DNA from: an uncultured Lachnospiraceae bacterium
Lineage (GTDB): Bacteria; Bacillota; Clostridia; Lachnospirales; Lachnospiraceae
Assembly (NCBI GenBank): GCA_905236585.1
Contig: CAJOQZ010000084.1
Span: 1 to 12,909 of the forward strand
Direction of reading: 5' to 3'
DNA length: 12,909 nucleotides
Made by a program: the position numbers and the translations under genes. Positions 5,885 to 12,607 of this stretch are shown here, in pieces. The stretch's first letter is position 1. The number at the start of each line of letters is the position of its first letter. Under the pieces are notes generated by a model. The model worked only from the letters and a program-made list of their open reading frames with translations. It was not told the origin of the DNA and searched no databases.

Positions 5885-6862
5885 TTGGCATCAAAAATCA
5901 CAGATCGCGCCGCGGCGAAGCACGTTTTAGACCGCCACGGCTTCCGGTTTCAAAAAAAATACGGGCAGAATTTCCTTTTGGATGTGGACTTGCTGGACGA
6001 GATCGCGGCGGCGGCGGAAGTGTCGGAGCAGGATTATGTGGTCGAAATCGGGCCGGGGATGGGGAGCCTGACTGCGCGGCTGGCGCGGCGGGCGAAGAAA
6101 GTCTTCGCCATTGAGATCGATCCGCATCTGATTCCCATACTCCGCGAAACCCTCGCAGACTACGACAACATCGAGATCATCAACGCGGACGTAATGAAGG
6201 TGGATCTGCGGGAGATTATCGGCGGCTTCCTTTCGGAGAGCGCGGCACCAGGCGCAAGCCCTGCCGTCGGCATCCCCCCGGTAAAATTCGTCGCAAATCT
6301 TCCTTATTATATCACGACGCCGATCATCATGCGTCTGCTGGAAGAGGGGGGATATGCGCCGCAGTCGGATGAGACAAGCAAAGAAGCCGACGGACATGCG
6401 GCAACTGCGCCGATCCCCTATCAATCCATCACCGTCATGGTGCAGCGCGAGGTCGCCGAGCGGATGACCTGTGCGCCGGGCGGCAAAGAATACGGAGCGC
6501 TTACGCTGGCAGTGCAGTACTATACGTCGCCGGAGATCGTGCGGCGTGTTCCGGCGGGATGTTTTTTCCCTCCGCCGAAGGTGGAAAGCGCCGTCGTTCG
6601 GATGACGCGGCATGAAAAGCCGCCGGTGGAGGTAAGCGACGAGGGGCTTCTTTTTCAACTGATCCGGGCGGCGTTCAACCAGAGGCGCAAGACGTTGGTC
6701 AATGGTCTGCATAACGGCGCGCATCTTCCCTTTTCCAAAGAAGAATACGCCGGGATAATAAGCGAATGCGGCTGGGAGACGAATATCCGCGGGGAAAAAT
6801 TGTCGCTCGCCGACTTCGCCCGATTGACAAATGCGCTCGCAAAGCGTAGAGTCATAGAATAG
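5885..6862 (+). CDS. rsmA: 16S rRNA (adenine1518-N6/adenine1519-N6)-dimethyltransferase
   Basis: SAM-dependent methyltransferase (KsgA/RsmA) that dimethylates two adjacent adenines in the 3' helix of 16S rRNA during small-subunit assembly. Visible motifs: GQNFLLD (27-33), SAM motif I VEIGPGMG (53-60), acidic motif II FAIEID (74-79), catalytic NLPY (138-141), the QREVAERM helix, FFPPPKVESAVV (227-238) and AAFNQRRKTL (262-271). The start appears to be TTG 5885; there is only a weak purine stretch upstream, so translation probably depends on coupling to the small gene ending at 5880. At 325 residues it is longer than the usual 270-290. The surplus is two Ala/Pro/Ser/Glu-rich insertions, at about residues 116-133 just before NLPY and about 156-178 just after it. 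Confidence 0.96.
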   Translation: MASKITDRAAAKHVLDRHGFRFQKKYGQNFLLDVDLLDEIAAAAEVSEQDYVVEIGPGMGSLTARLARRAKKVFAIEIDPHLIPILRETLADYDNIEIINADVMKVDLREIIGGFLSESAAPGASPAVGIPPVKFVANLPYYITTPIIMRLLEEGGYAPQSDETSKEADGHAATAPIPYQSITVMVQREVAERMTCAPGGKEYGALTLAVQYYTSPEIVRRVPAGCFFPPPKVESAVVRMTRHEKPPVEVSDEGLLFQLIRAAFNQRRKTLVNGLHNGAHLPFSKEEYAGIISECGWETNIRGEKLSLADFARLTNALAKRRVIE

Positions 6863-6985
6863 AAATTGTTCAGACGCCAGGAACAGCCGATGGACGATTG
6901 CTCTGCGCCGACCGAACTGGAACGTAGGACAGTAAGCGGCTGCATCGTGAACTGCAACAAATTTTTTTACACACAGGAGCCATAG

Positions 6986-8680
6986 ATGGATGCAAATGTA
7001 TACCGCAGCGACGTTCGCGACAAGATCAACTACATCAAGGATCACCGGACTGCCGGGGACTCGGCGGTGCTGGCATATTGCGACGAAATATTAAAATACG
7101 GAAAAGACCAGCGGGAGAATGCGCTGATCGGCTTTGCGCATTACAGCAAAGGCTGCGTATATTATGGGACGAACGAGGTCGCGTCTTTTTTCTTTGAAAT
7201 GCTTTCCGCCTGCGAGCCGCTGCTTGCGGCGAACGAATACGCCGATTATGTGAGGGCGAATCTTCTGCTCGGAACCATGTCTGCCGGACGCGGGAACACG
7301 CCGGACGGGCTGGACTACTTCGAACGTGCGCTCGAGGTCTGTAAGGAGCATAATCTGCCGGATGCGGAATGGCAGGTGCATTTTAGGCTGGCGACCATGT
7401 ATCAGACGCTGGATGATTTTGACCGGGCGCTGACCCATTACACGCGGACGCTTTACTATATCGAGGGGCATTTGCAGATGTTTGACCGCGCCGTGTGGCT
7501 GGCGGCGGTTTACGGAGGGATCGGCGGCTGCTATCTGAAAAAAGAGGAGTCGATGCAGGCGCTCGTCTACCTGACAAAACTGGAACAGGAATGCAAAGAA
7601 TATCTCGACGATTCGTCGGCGCTTTTGGCGGAATGCTTCGCGGCGCGGGTCTATGCCGCCTTAAAAGACAGCGAAAAATTCAAGACGGCGGCTGATGCGG
7701 CGTCTAAACACAGCATGGAAGGGCTGCCGCTTCTGGATGTTTTTTCCGAAATCTACGATTATTTGAAACTTCTCCTGGAAAAAAAGGATCGGACGCATTT
7801 TTCTGAAATTCTTGGGAAAACACGGGAACTTGCGGAGAAAACCACGGTCCGCTATCTTCAGAAAAAACTGCTTACCCTGAAACTCAGGGCGGATAAGGAA
7901 TTTGGCGATGAGGAGTCTTTGAAAAACGATGCGGTCGAGTTTTACGAACTGTCGGAGGCAATGGCGCGGGAAGACCGGATGATGATGAAGCGCGATATTG
8001 CCCGCCGCCACGAGGTGCAGGAACTGAAAAGCGAGCACCGTATGATGGAGCAGACCAACCGAACGCTTTTAGTAAAGAGCGAGACAGACGACCTGACCGG
8101 CATTTACAACCGCTACAAACTCAACGTCTACGGGGATACGGCGATGAGCCGCGCCGCGAAGAACGGCACGCCGATCGCGGTCGAGATCATGGATATCGAC
8201 TTTTTCACGGATTACAACGACCACTACGGACGCATGGAGGGCGATAAAGCCCTGCGTTTCGTTGCGGATGAGGTGTCGGCGAGGGTAAAAGAGTTTGGAG
8301 CCGTGTTTGCCGCGCGCTACGGCGGCGCGGAGTTTGTGCTGATTTACGAGGGCTATACCGATAAGGAAGTATTCGGGATCGCGCGCATTTTGCGCGATTC
8401 AATTGCCGAAAAACGGGTTGAGCACCGCTACGCCGGGGGCAAGGCGAAGTATATCACGGTAAGCCAGGGCATCTACTGGGGCGTGCCGGAGGAAGAGACG
8501 AAACTCTGGGATTTTTTGCATGCGGCGGACAATGTGCGCTACCGCCTGAAGCAGAAGACGGCGGGGAGCATTTTGGTCGGAAAAGCGGAAAACGAGAAGA
8601 CGTCCGCATACGCGACGGAGGACGGGATCGAAACCGTCGACCCGATCGTCCGCTATCGGGGGAATATCGAGGACTTATGA
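6986..8680 (+). CDS. TPR-repeat protein with degenerate GGDEF domain
   Basis: A 564-residue soluble protein. Residues about 35-300 are helical and TPR-like, for example DGLDYFERALEVCKEHNL and DFDRALTHYTRTLYYIEGH. Residues about 325-370 form a charged helix leading to DDLTGIYNR, the usual entry to a GGDEF domain (about 370-535). The first metal-binding Asp region is intact (MDIDFF, D403), but the signature reads GGAEF (446-450), so the third-position Asp/Glu that binds metal in active diguanylate cyclases is Ala. No RxxD inhibitory site precedes it. It is therefore probably not a normal cyclase and may bind GTP or partners instead. There is no membrane segment. The ATG at 6986 follows AGGAG (6975-6979). 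It lies 123 nt after rsmA with no clear terminator between. Confidence 0.9.
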   Translation: MDANVYRSDVRDKINYIKDHRTAGDSAVLAYCDEILKYGKDQRENALIGFAHYSKGCVYYGTNEVASFFFEMLSACEPLLAANEYADYVRANLLLGTMSAGRGNTPDGLDYFERALEVCKEHNLPDAEWQVHFRLATMYQTLDDFDRALTHYTRTLYYIEGHLQMFDRAVWLAAVYGGIGGCYLKKEESMQALVYLTKLEQECKEYLDDSSALLAECFAARVYAALKDSEKFKTAADAASKHSMEGLPLLDVFSEIYDYLKLLLEKKDRTHFSEILGKTRELAEKTTVRYLQKKLLTLKLRADKEFGDEESLKNDAVEFYELSEAMAREDRMMMKRDIARRHEVQELKSEHRMMEQTNRTLLVKSETDDLTGIYNRYKLNVYGDTAMSRAAKNGTPIAVEIMDIDFFTDYNDHYGRMEGDKALRFVADEVSARVKEFGAVFAARYGGAEFVLIYEGYTDKEVFGIARILRDSIAEKRVEHRYAGGKAKYITVSQGIYWGVPEEETKLWDFLHAADNVRYRLKQKTAGSILVGKAENEKTSAYATEDGIETVDPIVRYRGNIEDL

Positions 8681-8684
8681 TTCC

Positions 8685-8766
8685 GGCGGATAAAAGCGAT
8701 TTTTTGCGTTATGCTTGCATATAAGCGCAGCAATCCGTATATTTTGTAAAATCCGCCACATTTTTT
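8685..8766 (+). terminator. terminator-like inverted repeat after the GGDEF gene
   Basis: GGCGGAT (8685-8691) pairs with ATCCGCC (8751-8757), followed shortly by a run of six T (8761-8766). The enclosed 59 nt can fold an imperfect inner stem around TTATGC/GCATATAA. The long loop makes it an uncertain intrinsic terminator, but it is correctly placed between a gene end and a strong promoter. Confidence 0.35.
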
Positions 8767-8779
8767 GTCACATCTTCCA

Positions 8780-8808
8780 TTGATATTTGTGCAGTTTTTT
8801 CCTATAAT
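8780..8808 (+). promoter_or_regulatory. promoter of the sugar ABC ATPase gene
   Basis: TTGATA (8780-8785) and TATAAT (8803-8808) lie 17 bp apart, close to consensus. Start of transcription is expected near 8815, giving a leader of about 40 nt. I see no clear CcpA (cre) site overlapping it. Confidence 0.8.
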
Positions 8809-8854
8809 ATGGACTACAAGTATTTTTTCAAAAATTCACGGAGGGACAAGGGAA

Positions 8855-9967
8855 ATGGCAAGCATATCATTAAAAGGAATCTACAAGATCTATCCGAACG
8901 GCTACGAAGCGGTTAAGGACTTCAACTTAGAGATCGAGGACAAGGAGTTTATCATCTTCGTCGGACCGTCCGGCTGCGGCAAATCGACGACGCTGCGCAT
9001 GGTTGCGGGCTTGGAGGATATTTCCAAGGGCGAGTTGAAGATCGACGGCAAGTTGATGAACGACGTGGAGCCGAAGGACCGCGATATCGCGATGGTTTTC
9101 CAGAATTACGCATTATATCCGCATATGACGGTTTATGATAATATGGCGTTCGGGTTGAAATTGCGCAAGCGCCCGAAGGAAGAGATCGATCAGAAAGTAA
9201 AAGAGGCAGCGCAGATCTTAGGTTTGGATCAACTCTTAGACCGCAAGCCGAAGGCGTTATCCGGCGGACAGCGCCAGCGTGTTGCCATGGGCCGCGCCAT
9301 TGTCCGCAACCCGAAAGTATTCCTGATGGACGAGCCGCTGTCGAACCTCGACGCGAAACTGCGCGTGCAGATGCGTATCGAGATTTCGAAGATCCATGAC
9401 CGCTTAGGCGCGACGATCATCTATGTTACGCACGACCAGACCGAGGCTATGACGCTCGGCACGAGAATCGTCGTTATGAAGGACGGCATCGTACAGCAGA
9501 TCGATACGCCGCAGCATCTGTATCAGCAGCCGGGGAACCAGTTCGTTGCCGGATTCATCGGATCGCCGCAGATGAACTTCTTAGAGGCGAAGATCGAGAA
9601 GTCGGGAAGCGACCTGATCGCGAAGATCGGCGACGCGGATATCGTCGTACCGGCGTCCAAGGCGACGAAGTTGGAAGAGGGCGGATATGTCGGCAAGACG
9701 GTTACCATGGGAATCCGTCCGGAGGACATCCACGACGAGGAAATGTTTATCGACGCGCATAAGAACACGGTATTCGAGTCCACCATCCGCGTATATGAAC
9801 TTTTAGGAGCGGAAGTGTTCCTGTATTTCGATTATGCCGGGGTACAGTTGACCGCACGCGTGAACCCGCGGACCACCGCCCGCACAGGGGACAATGTTAC
9901 GTTCGCGTTCGACATGGAGAAGTCGCATTTCTTCGACAAGGATACGGAAGTTACGATTACGAACTAA
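8855..9967 (+). CDS. ugpC: MsmK/UgpC/MalK-type sugar ABC transporter ATP-binding protein
   Basis: ATPase subunit of carbohydrate importers of the CUT1 class; 370 residues, cytosolic and docking to membrane permeases. Walker A is GPSGCGKST (37-45), the Q-loop is at Q83 (FQNYALYPH), the signature LSGGQ spans 135-139, Walker B is VFLMDE (155-160) and the H-loop is H193. The C-terminal 130 residues form the MalK-type OB/TOBE regulatory domain (GIRPEDIHDE). The ATG at 8855 follows GGAGGGA (8840-8846); an in-frame TTG at 8765 lies upstream of the promoter and is rejected. No permease or binding-protein gene is adjacent, so it is probably the shared ATPase serving several transporters, as MsmK does in streptococci. 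A strong own promoter suits this. The exact sugar and the choice between msmK and ugpC cannot be settled here. Confidence 0.93.
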   Translation: MASISLKGIYKIYPNGYEAVKDFNLEIEDKEFIIFVGPSGCGKSTTLRMVAGLEDISKGELKIDGKLMNDVEPKDRDIAMVFQNYALYPHMTVYDNMAFGLKLRKRPKEEIDQKVKEAAQILGLDQLLDRKPKALSGGQRQRVAMGRAIVRNPKVFLMDEPLSNLDAKLRVQMRIEISKIHDRLGATIIYVTHDQTEAMTLGTRIVVMKDGIVQQIDTPQHLYQQPGNQFVAGFIGSPQMNFLEAKIEKSGSDLIAKIGDADIVVPASKATKLEEGGYVGKTVTMGIRPEDIHDEEMFIDAHKNTVFESTIRVYELLGAEVFLYFDYAGVQLTARVNPRTTARTGDNVTFAFDMEKSHFFDKDTEVTITN

Positions 9968-9983
9968 AACCATAGGAATCTGT

Positions 9984-10015
9984 CGTATGGCGTAACGTAG
10001 GATCGGCGCCATACG
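9984..10015 (+). repeat. 9-bp inverted repeat after the ABC ATPase gene
   Basis: CGTATGGCG (9984-9992) and CGCCATACG (10007-10015) are perfect inverted repeats around a 14-nt loop. No T-run follows. It may be an mRNA 3'-end stabilising hairpin, part of a two-hairpin terminator with the one at 10035, or an operator for the downstream regulator. Confidence 0.6.
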
Positions 10016-10034
10016 CAATTCAACAGGAATCATT

Positions 10035-10069
10035 ACGCGCACTGCACGGTATGTGTGGTGCGCCGTTTT
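10035..10069 (+). terminator. probable intrinsic terminator of the ABC ATPase gene
   Basis: ACGCGCAC (10035-10042) pairs with GTGCGC-C-GT (10058-10066) with one bulged C, and GCAC/GTGT can extend the stem inward. Four T residues follow (10066-10069). The stem is GC-rich and correctly placed about 70 nt after the ABC ATPase stop. Confidence 0.5.
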
Positions 10070-10159
10070 GTGTAGCGGGAAAAATAGGCGAAGGCATTTG
10101 ACAGCGGGCGGAACCGGCAGGAGCCCCTCGCATAAAGGGAATGTGGCACGGAGGAAGAT

Positions 10160-11053
10160 ATGACGGAAAAAGAGCGTCTGCTGGCGCAAATAGAGGAAAA
10201 ATACGGCATACCGATAGCGATACCGGACGGCGTTGACGAGGAAGCGGCAGTCAAAGCCTTAACGAAGATGGCAGGGGATGAGGGGGAAGCCGCGGGAAGC
10301 CGCCCGGAACCGGAAGACGCAAAAATCCTGCAATATCTGGAGGGGAAGCAGCCGCCGGAGGAAGCCGCCCGCACCGAGGAGGCGTTGGAGAGGGAGTACG
10401 CCGGAATTCGTGCGACGATTTACCGCATCCGGCTTGCCGCCCCGACGAATGAAGACGTGCGCCGCATCATTTTCGGGCTGGCGGGGGAACCGTCGCATCT
10501 GCTGAAAAAAAGTGAAAAAGAGTTGATCGTGATAGCGTCGGCAGCGGACATCCGAACGGCGGAGGATTTGAAAGAAAGGGCGGTGGAACTGGCGGACACG
10601 CTTGCGGCGGATGCCATGATCGGAGCGGTCATTTCGGTTGATACGTCAATCAATAAAATGCAAGAACTTAGGAAAATCAATGCGCAAGCGGAATTGGCTG
10701 TGATAATTGGAACACGCATCAACCCGGGGGAGACGGTTTACGTCTATAATGAACTGGGAACCGGCAAGATGCTGTACCGTCTGACGCAGGAGGAAAAAGA
10801 GGAGTTTTTGACGGACACATTGGGGTCGTTCCGCTTCGCGGGGCTCGATCAGGAGATGCAGATGACGATCCGCACTTTTTTCGACGCGGACCTGTCCGTC
10901 ACCGAAACGGCGCGTCGGCTCTATATCCACCGCAACACCTTGATCTACCGCATTGATAAATTGTACAAATTAACAGGCTTGGACATCCGCCGTTTCAACG
11001 ACGCCGTCGCTGCAAGGCTTGCGTTCATGGTGGAACTTTTGATGGGGGATTAA
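10160..11053 (+). CDS. PucR/CdaR-family transcriptional regulator
   Basis: A 297-residue cytosolic DNA-binding protein. The C-terminal 60 residues carry the PucR/CdaR helix-turn-helix: LSVTETARRLYIHRNTLIYR followed by IDKLYKLTGLDIRRFNDA. The middle (about 150-220) matches the GGDEF-like sensor fold of this family, with VISVDTSINKMQELRKINAQ and INPGETVYVYNELGTGKML. The first 75 residues are short and charged and do not resemble a standard diacid-sensing domain. The ATG at 10160 follows GGAGGA (10150-10155) at a tight spacing. It lies downstream of the sugar ABC ATPase, with two hairpins between. The same gene pair is, to my memory, common in Lachnospiraceae, so a role in carbohydrate control is plausible. 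The ligand and targets are unknown. Confidence 0.85.
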   Translation: MTEKERLLAQIEEKYGIPIAIPDGVDEEAAVKALTKMAGDEGEAAGSRPEPEDAKILQYLEGKQPPEEAARTEEALEREYAGIRATIYRIRLAAPTNEDVRRIIFGLAGEPSHLLKKSEKELIVIASAADIRTAEDLKERAVELADTLAADAMIGAVISVDTSINKMQELRKINAQAELAVIIGTRINPGETVYVYNELGTGKMLYRLTQEEKEEFLTDTLGSFRFAGLDQEMQMTIRTFFDADLSVTETARRLYIHRNTLIYRIDKLYKLTGLDIRRFNDAVAARLAFMVELLMGD

Positions 11054-11096
11054 GCGGCGCGAAAAAGGCAGGGATGCCGCAAGAATATGACAGCAT

Positions 11097-11190
11097 CCGA
11101 AAAAATCAAAACGAAACAGCCGAAAAACCAAAAGTAAAATATCCGAAAAATGCAAAACAGCCGAAAAATATAAAATAAAACTGCCGAAAT
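11097..11190. repeat. CCGAAAAA repeat array
   Basis: CCGAAA occurs at 11097, 11120, 11143, 11161 and 11184, spaced 23, 23, 18 and 23 bp; the first four continue as CCGAAAAA and the last as CCGAAATTT. Three copies are preceded by CAG or CTG. The stretches between are A-rich. The array lies between the PucR-type gene and the promoter of the AAA ATPase; no ORF of note crosses it. Confidence 0.75.
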
Positions 11191-11206
11191 TTCTAAAACA
11201 AATCAC

Positions 11207-11235
11207 TTGACAGGAACTATAACAAATTATAAAAT
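11207..11235 (+). promoter_or_regulatory. probable promoter of the AAA ATPase gene
   Basis: A perfect TTGACA (11207-11212) is followed 17 bp later by TAAAAT (11230-11235); TATAAA at 11228 is an alternative -10 with 15-bp spacing. Transcription would start near 11242, so most of the heptamer array would be transcribed as leader RNA. Confidence 0.65.
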
Positions 11236-11322
11236 AATTTCAAAACTATAACAAAATATAACAAATTATAACAAGAACAATAAACTATAACAAATTATAA
11301 CAAACTATAACAAACTATAACA
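11218..11322 (+). repeat. TATAACA heptamer array with 10-bp phasing
   Basis: TATAACA recurs at about 11218, 11247, 11257, 11267, 11286, 11296, 11306 and 11316, with a variant TATAAAA near 11228. Spacings are 10, 19, 10, 10, 19, 10, 10 and 10 bp. Units are usually extended as ACTATAACAA or ATTATAACAA. The last copy runs directly into the AGGAG ribosome binding site (11322-11326) of the AAA ATPase gene. Confidence 0.9.
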
Positions 11323-11332
11323 GGAGATCAAA

Positions 11333-12385
11333 ATGGCTGAGAATCCGTTTGCCCTGTCTTTTGGCATGGAGCCGCCCCGGTATTTATCACGAAATGTGGA
11401 AATGCAGGAGATTTTGGACACATTCGGCGCCGCAGCGCCGACGAATTATATGTATCTGATATCCGGTACACGAGGCGCCGGTAAGACGGTCATGCTGTCT
11501 GTAATTGCTGAAAAATTTAAGAGCAGGCGGGAGTGGATCGTAGTGAATGTGACGCCGGACACGGATATTTTACGGTCGGTCGCGGCAAAAATATACAGTA
11601 AAAAAGAGATCAATAAGATCATCGTGTCGGCAAAATTAGATTTATCGGTACTTGGGCTGGGGGTGTCAATCGAAGGGGGACAACAGATATTTGATATAGA
11701 AACGGCGCTTGAGCAGATGCTCACGGAACTTGCGAAAAAGGGGAAACGGGTACTTATCACGATAGATGAGGTTGTAAATAACGACTACGTAAAAGTGTTT
11801 ATAAGCGCATATCAACTGTTTTTGAGGGAAAAACTGCCGGTTTTTTTATTGATGACCGGCTTGTATGACAATATATACAACCTTCAGAATGAGAAAACAC
11901 TTACGTTTCTTTACCGTGCGCCGAAGATTATTTTGAAGCCGCTGCCGCTCGGCTCGATTGCGGGGAGTTACGCGGAGGTTTTGCCGGTGGAAGAAGAAAA
12001 GGCGGCGGCAATGGCAAGGCTGACTAAGGGATATCCGTATGCCTATCAGGTATTAGGCTACCTCTATTGGAAGAAAAATGTTGATGAAAAAGGAAGCGGA
12101 AGGCTGGAGGATTTGCTGGCGGAGTATGATGAACTGCTCGAAGAGTACGTTTATGAAAAAATATGGTCGGAATTGTCATCCAAAGAAAAAGAAATATTGG
12201 CGCAGATCCCGGCGGACGGGTCGATTCGAATTGCGGAAATCCGCCAGCGTCTGTCCATGCCGTCCAATGCAATGTCCGTATACCGGGAGCGTTTGAAAAG
12301 AAAAGGCGTAGTGGACGCATCCGAACATGGCAAACTTGCATTTTCTTTGCCGCGTTTCGGAGAAATAATCCGATTTTGGATATGA
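11333..12385 (+). CDS. archaeal-type AAA ATPase with C-terminal winged helix
   Basis: A 350-residue ATP-binding protein of the archaeal-type AAA/STAND-like class (COG1672-like). The N-terminus NPFALSFGMEPPRYLSR leads to Walker A GTRGAGKT (45-52). Walker B is VLITIDE (140-146), and a sensor-1-like strand follows as FLLMTGLYDN (171-180). A helical lid (about 215-265) contains LTKGYPYAYQVLGYL. The last 75 residues read like a winged-helix DNA-binding domain (SSKEKEILAQIP, then IAEIRQRLSMPSNAMSVYRERLKRKG). There is no membrane segment. The ATG at 11333 follows AGGAG (11322-11326). Such genes occur in many copies in clostridial genomes; their function is not established. The unusual repeat-rich leader, AT-rich surroundings and absence of partner genes suggest an accessory or mobile origin. 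Confidence 0.85.
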   Translation: MAENPFALSFGMEPPRYLSRNVEMQEILDTFGAAAPTNYMYLISGTRGAGKTVMLSVIAEKFKSRREWIVVNVTPDTDILRSVAAKIYSKKEINKIIVSAKLDLSVLGLGVSIEGGQQIFDIETALEQMLTELAKKGKRVLITIDEVVNNDYVKVFISAYQLFLREKLPVFLLMTGLYDNIYNLQNEKTLTFLYRAPKIILKPLPLGSIAGSYAEVLPVEEEKAAAMARLTKGYPYAYQVLGYLYWKKNVDEKGSGRLEDLLAEYDELLEEYVYEKIWSELSSKEKEILAQIPADGSIRIAEIRQRLSMPSNAMSVYRERLKRKGVVDASEHGKLAFSLPRFGEIIRFWI

Positions 12386-12401
12386 TGCTTTTATTCCGCC
12401 A

Positions 12402-12496
12402 AGTGGATAACTTCTACAAATTCCCCAAATTTTCCACAAAAAATCCTAAAAAACTTGTGAAAAATTAAATTACATGCTAATGTAAATTATGGATAA
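12402..12496. other. AT-rich segment with DnaA-box-like 9-mers
   Basis: Within 95 bp there are four near-matches to TTATCCACA: TTATCCACT (minus, 12402-12410), TTTTCCACA (plus, 12430-12438), TTTTTCACA (minus, 12456-12464) and TTATCCATA (minus, 12488-12496). Three match 8 of 9 and one 7 of 9. The AT richness makes chance matches fairly likely. A small inverted repeat TTACAT-GCTA-ATGTAA (12470-12485) lies among them. Confidence 0.25.
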
Positions 12497-12515
12497 GACC
12501 GATAATCATTTTGAA

Positions 12516-12529
12516 ATGGGTATACCCAT
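12516..12529. promoter_or_regulatory. 14-bp palindrome, possible operator
   Basis: ATGGGTATACCCAT is a perfect 14-bp palindrome, 79 bp before the start codon of the secreted-protein gene. It has no T-run and is too short for a terminator. The position suits a transcription-factor site. I could not place a convincing -35/-10 pair beside it (CATAAT at 12572-12577 is the best -10). Confidence 0.45.
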
Positions 12530-12607
12530 GTCTGTTTTGGTACGTAAAAATCAAAAATAAAAAGTATCACACATAATAAACCTACACCGATTCGGAGGGT
12601 GCGCAGT

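Noticed and set aside
6863..6985. In-frame continuation of rsmA past its TAG, open for 40 codons up to a TAG just before the GGDEF gene
   Set aside because: The peptide has no resemblance to the end of RsmA, which is already complete, and there is no readthrough signal. Treated as chance.
8765..8854. 30-residue upstream extension of the ABC ATPase from an in-frame TTG
   Set aside because: It would begin upstream of the TATAAT promoter and lacks a ribosome binding site; ATG 8855 has one and matches the family N-terminus.
10098..10103. TTGACA upstream of the PucR-type gene
   Set aside because: No -10 hexamer at usable spacing; CATAAA is 27 bp away.
11054..11080. GC-rich hairpin after the PucR-type gene (GGCA-GGGA-TGCC inside GCGGC/GCCGC)
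   Set aside because: No T-run follows, and the outer and inner stems compete; not called as a terminator.
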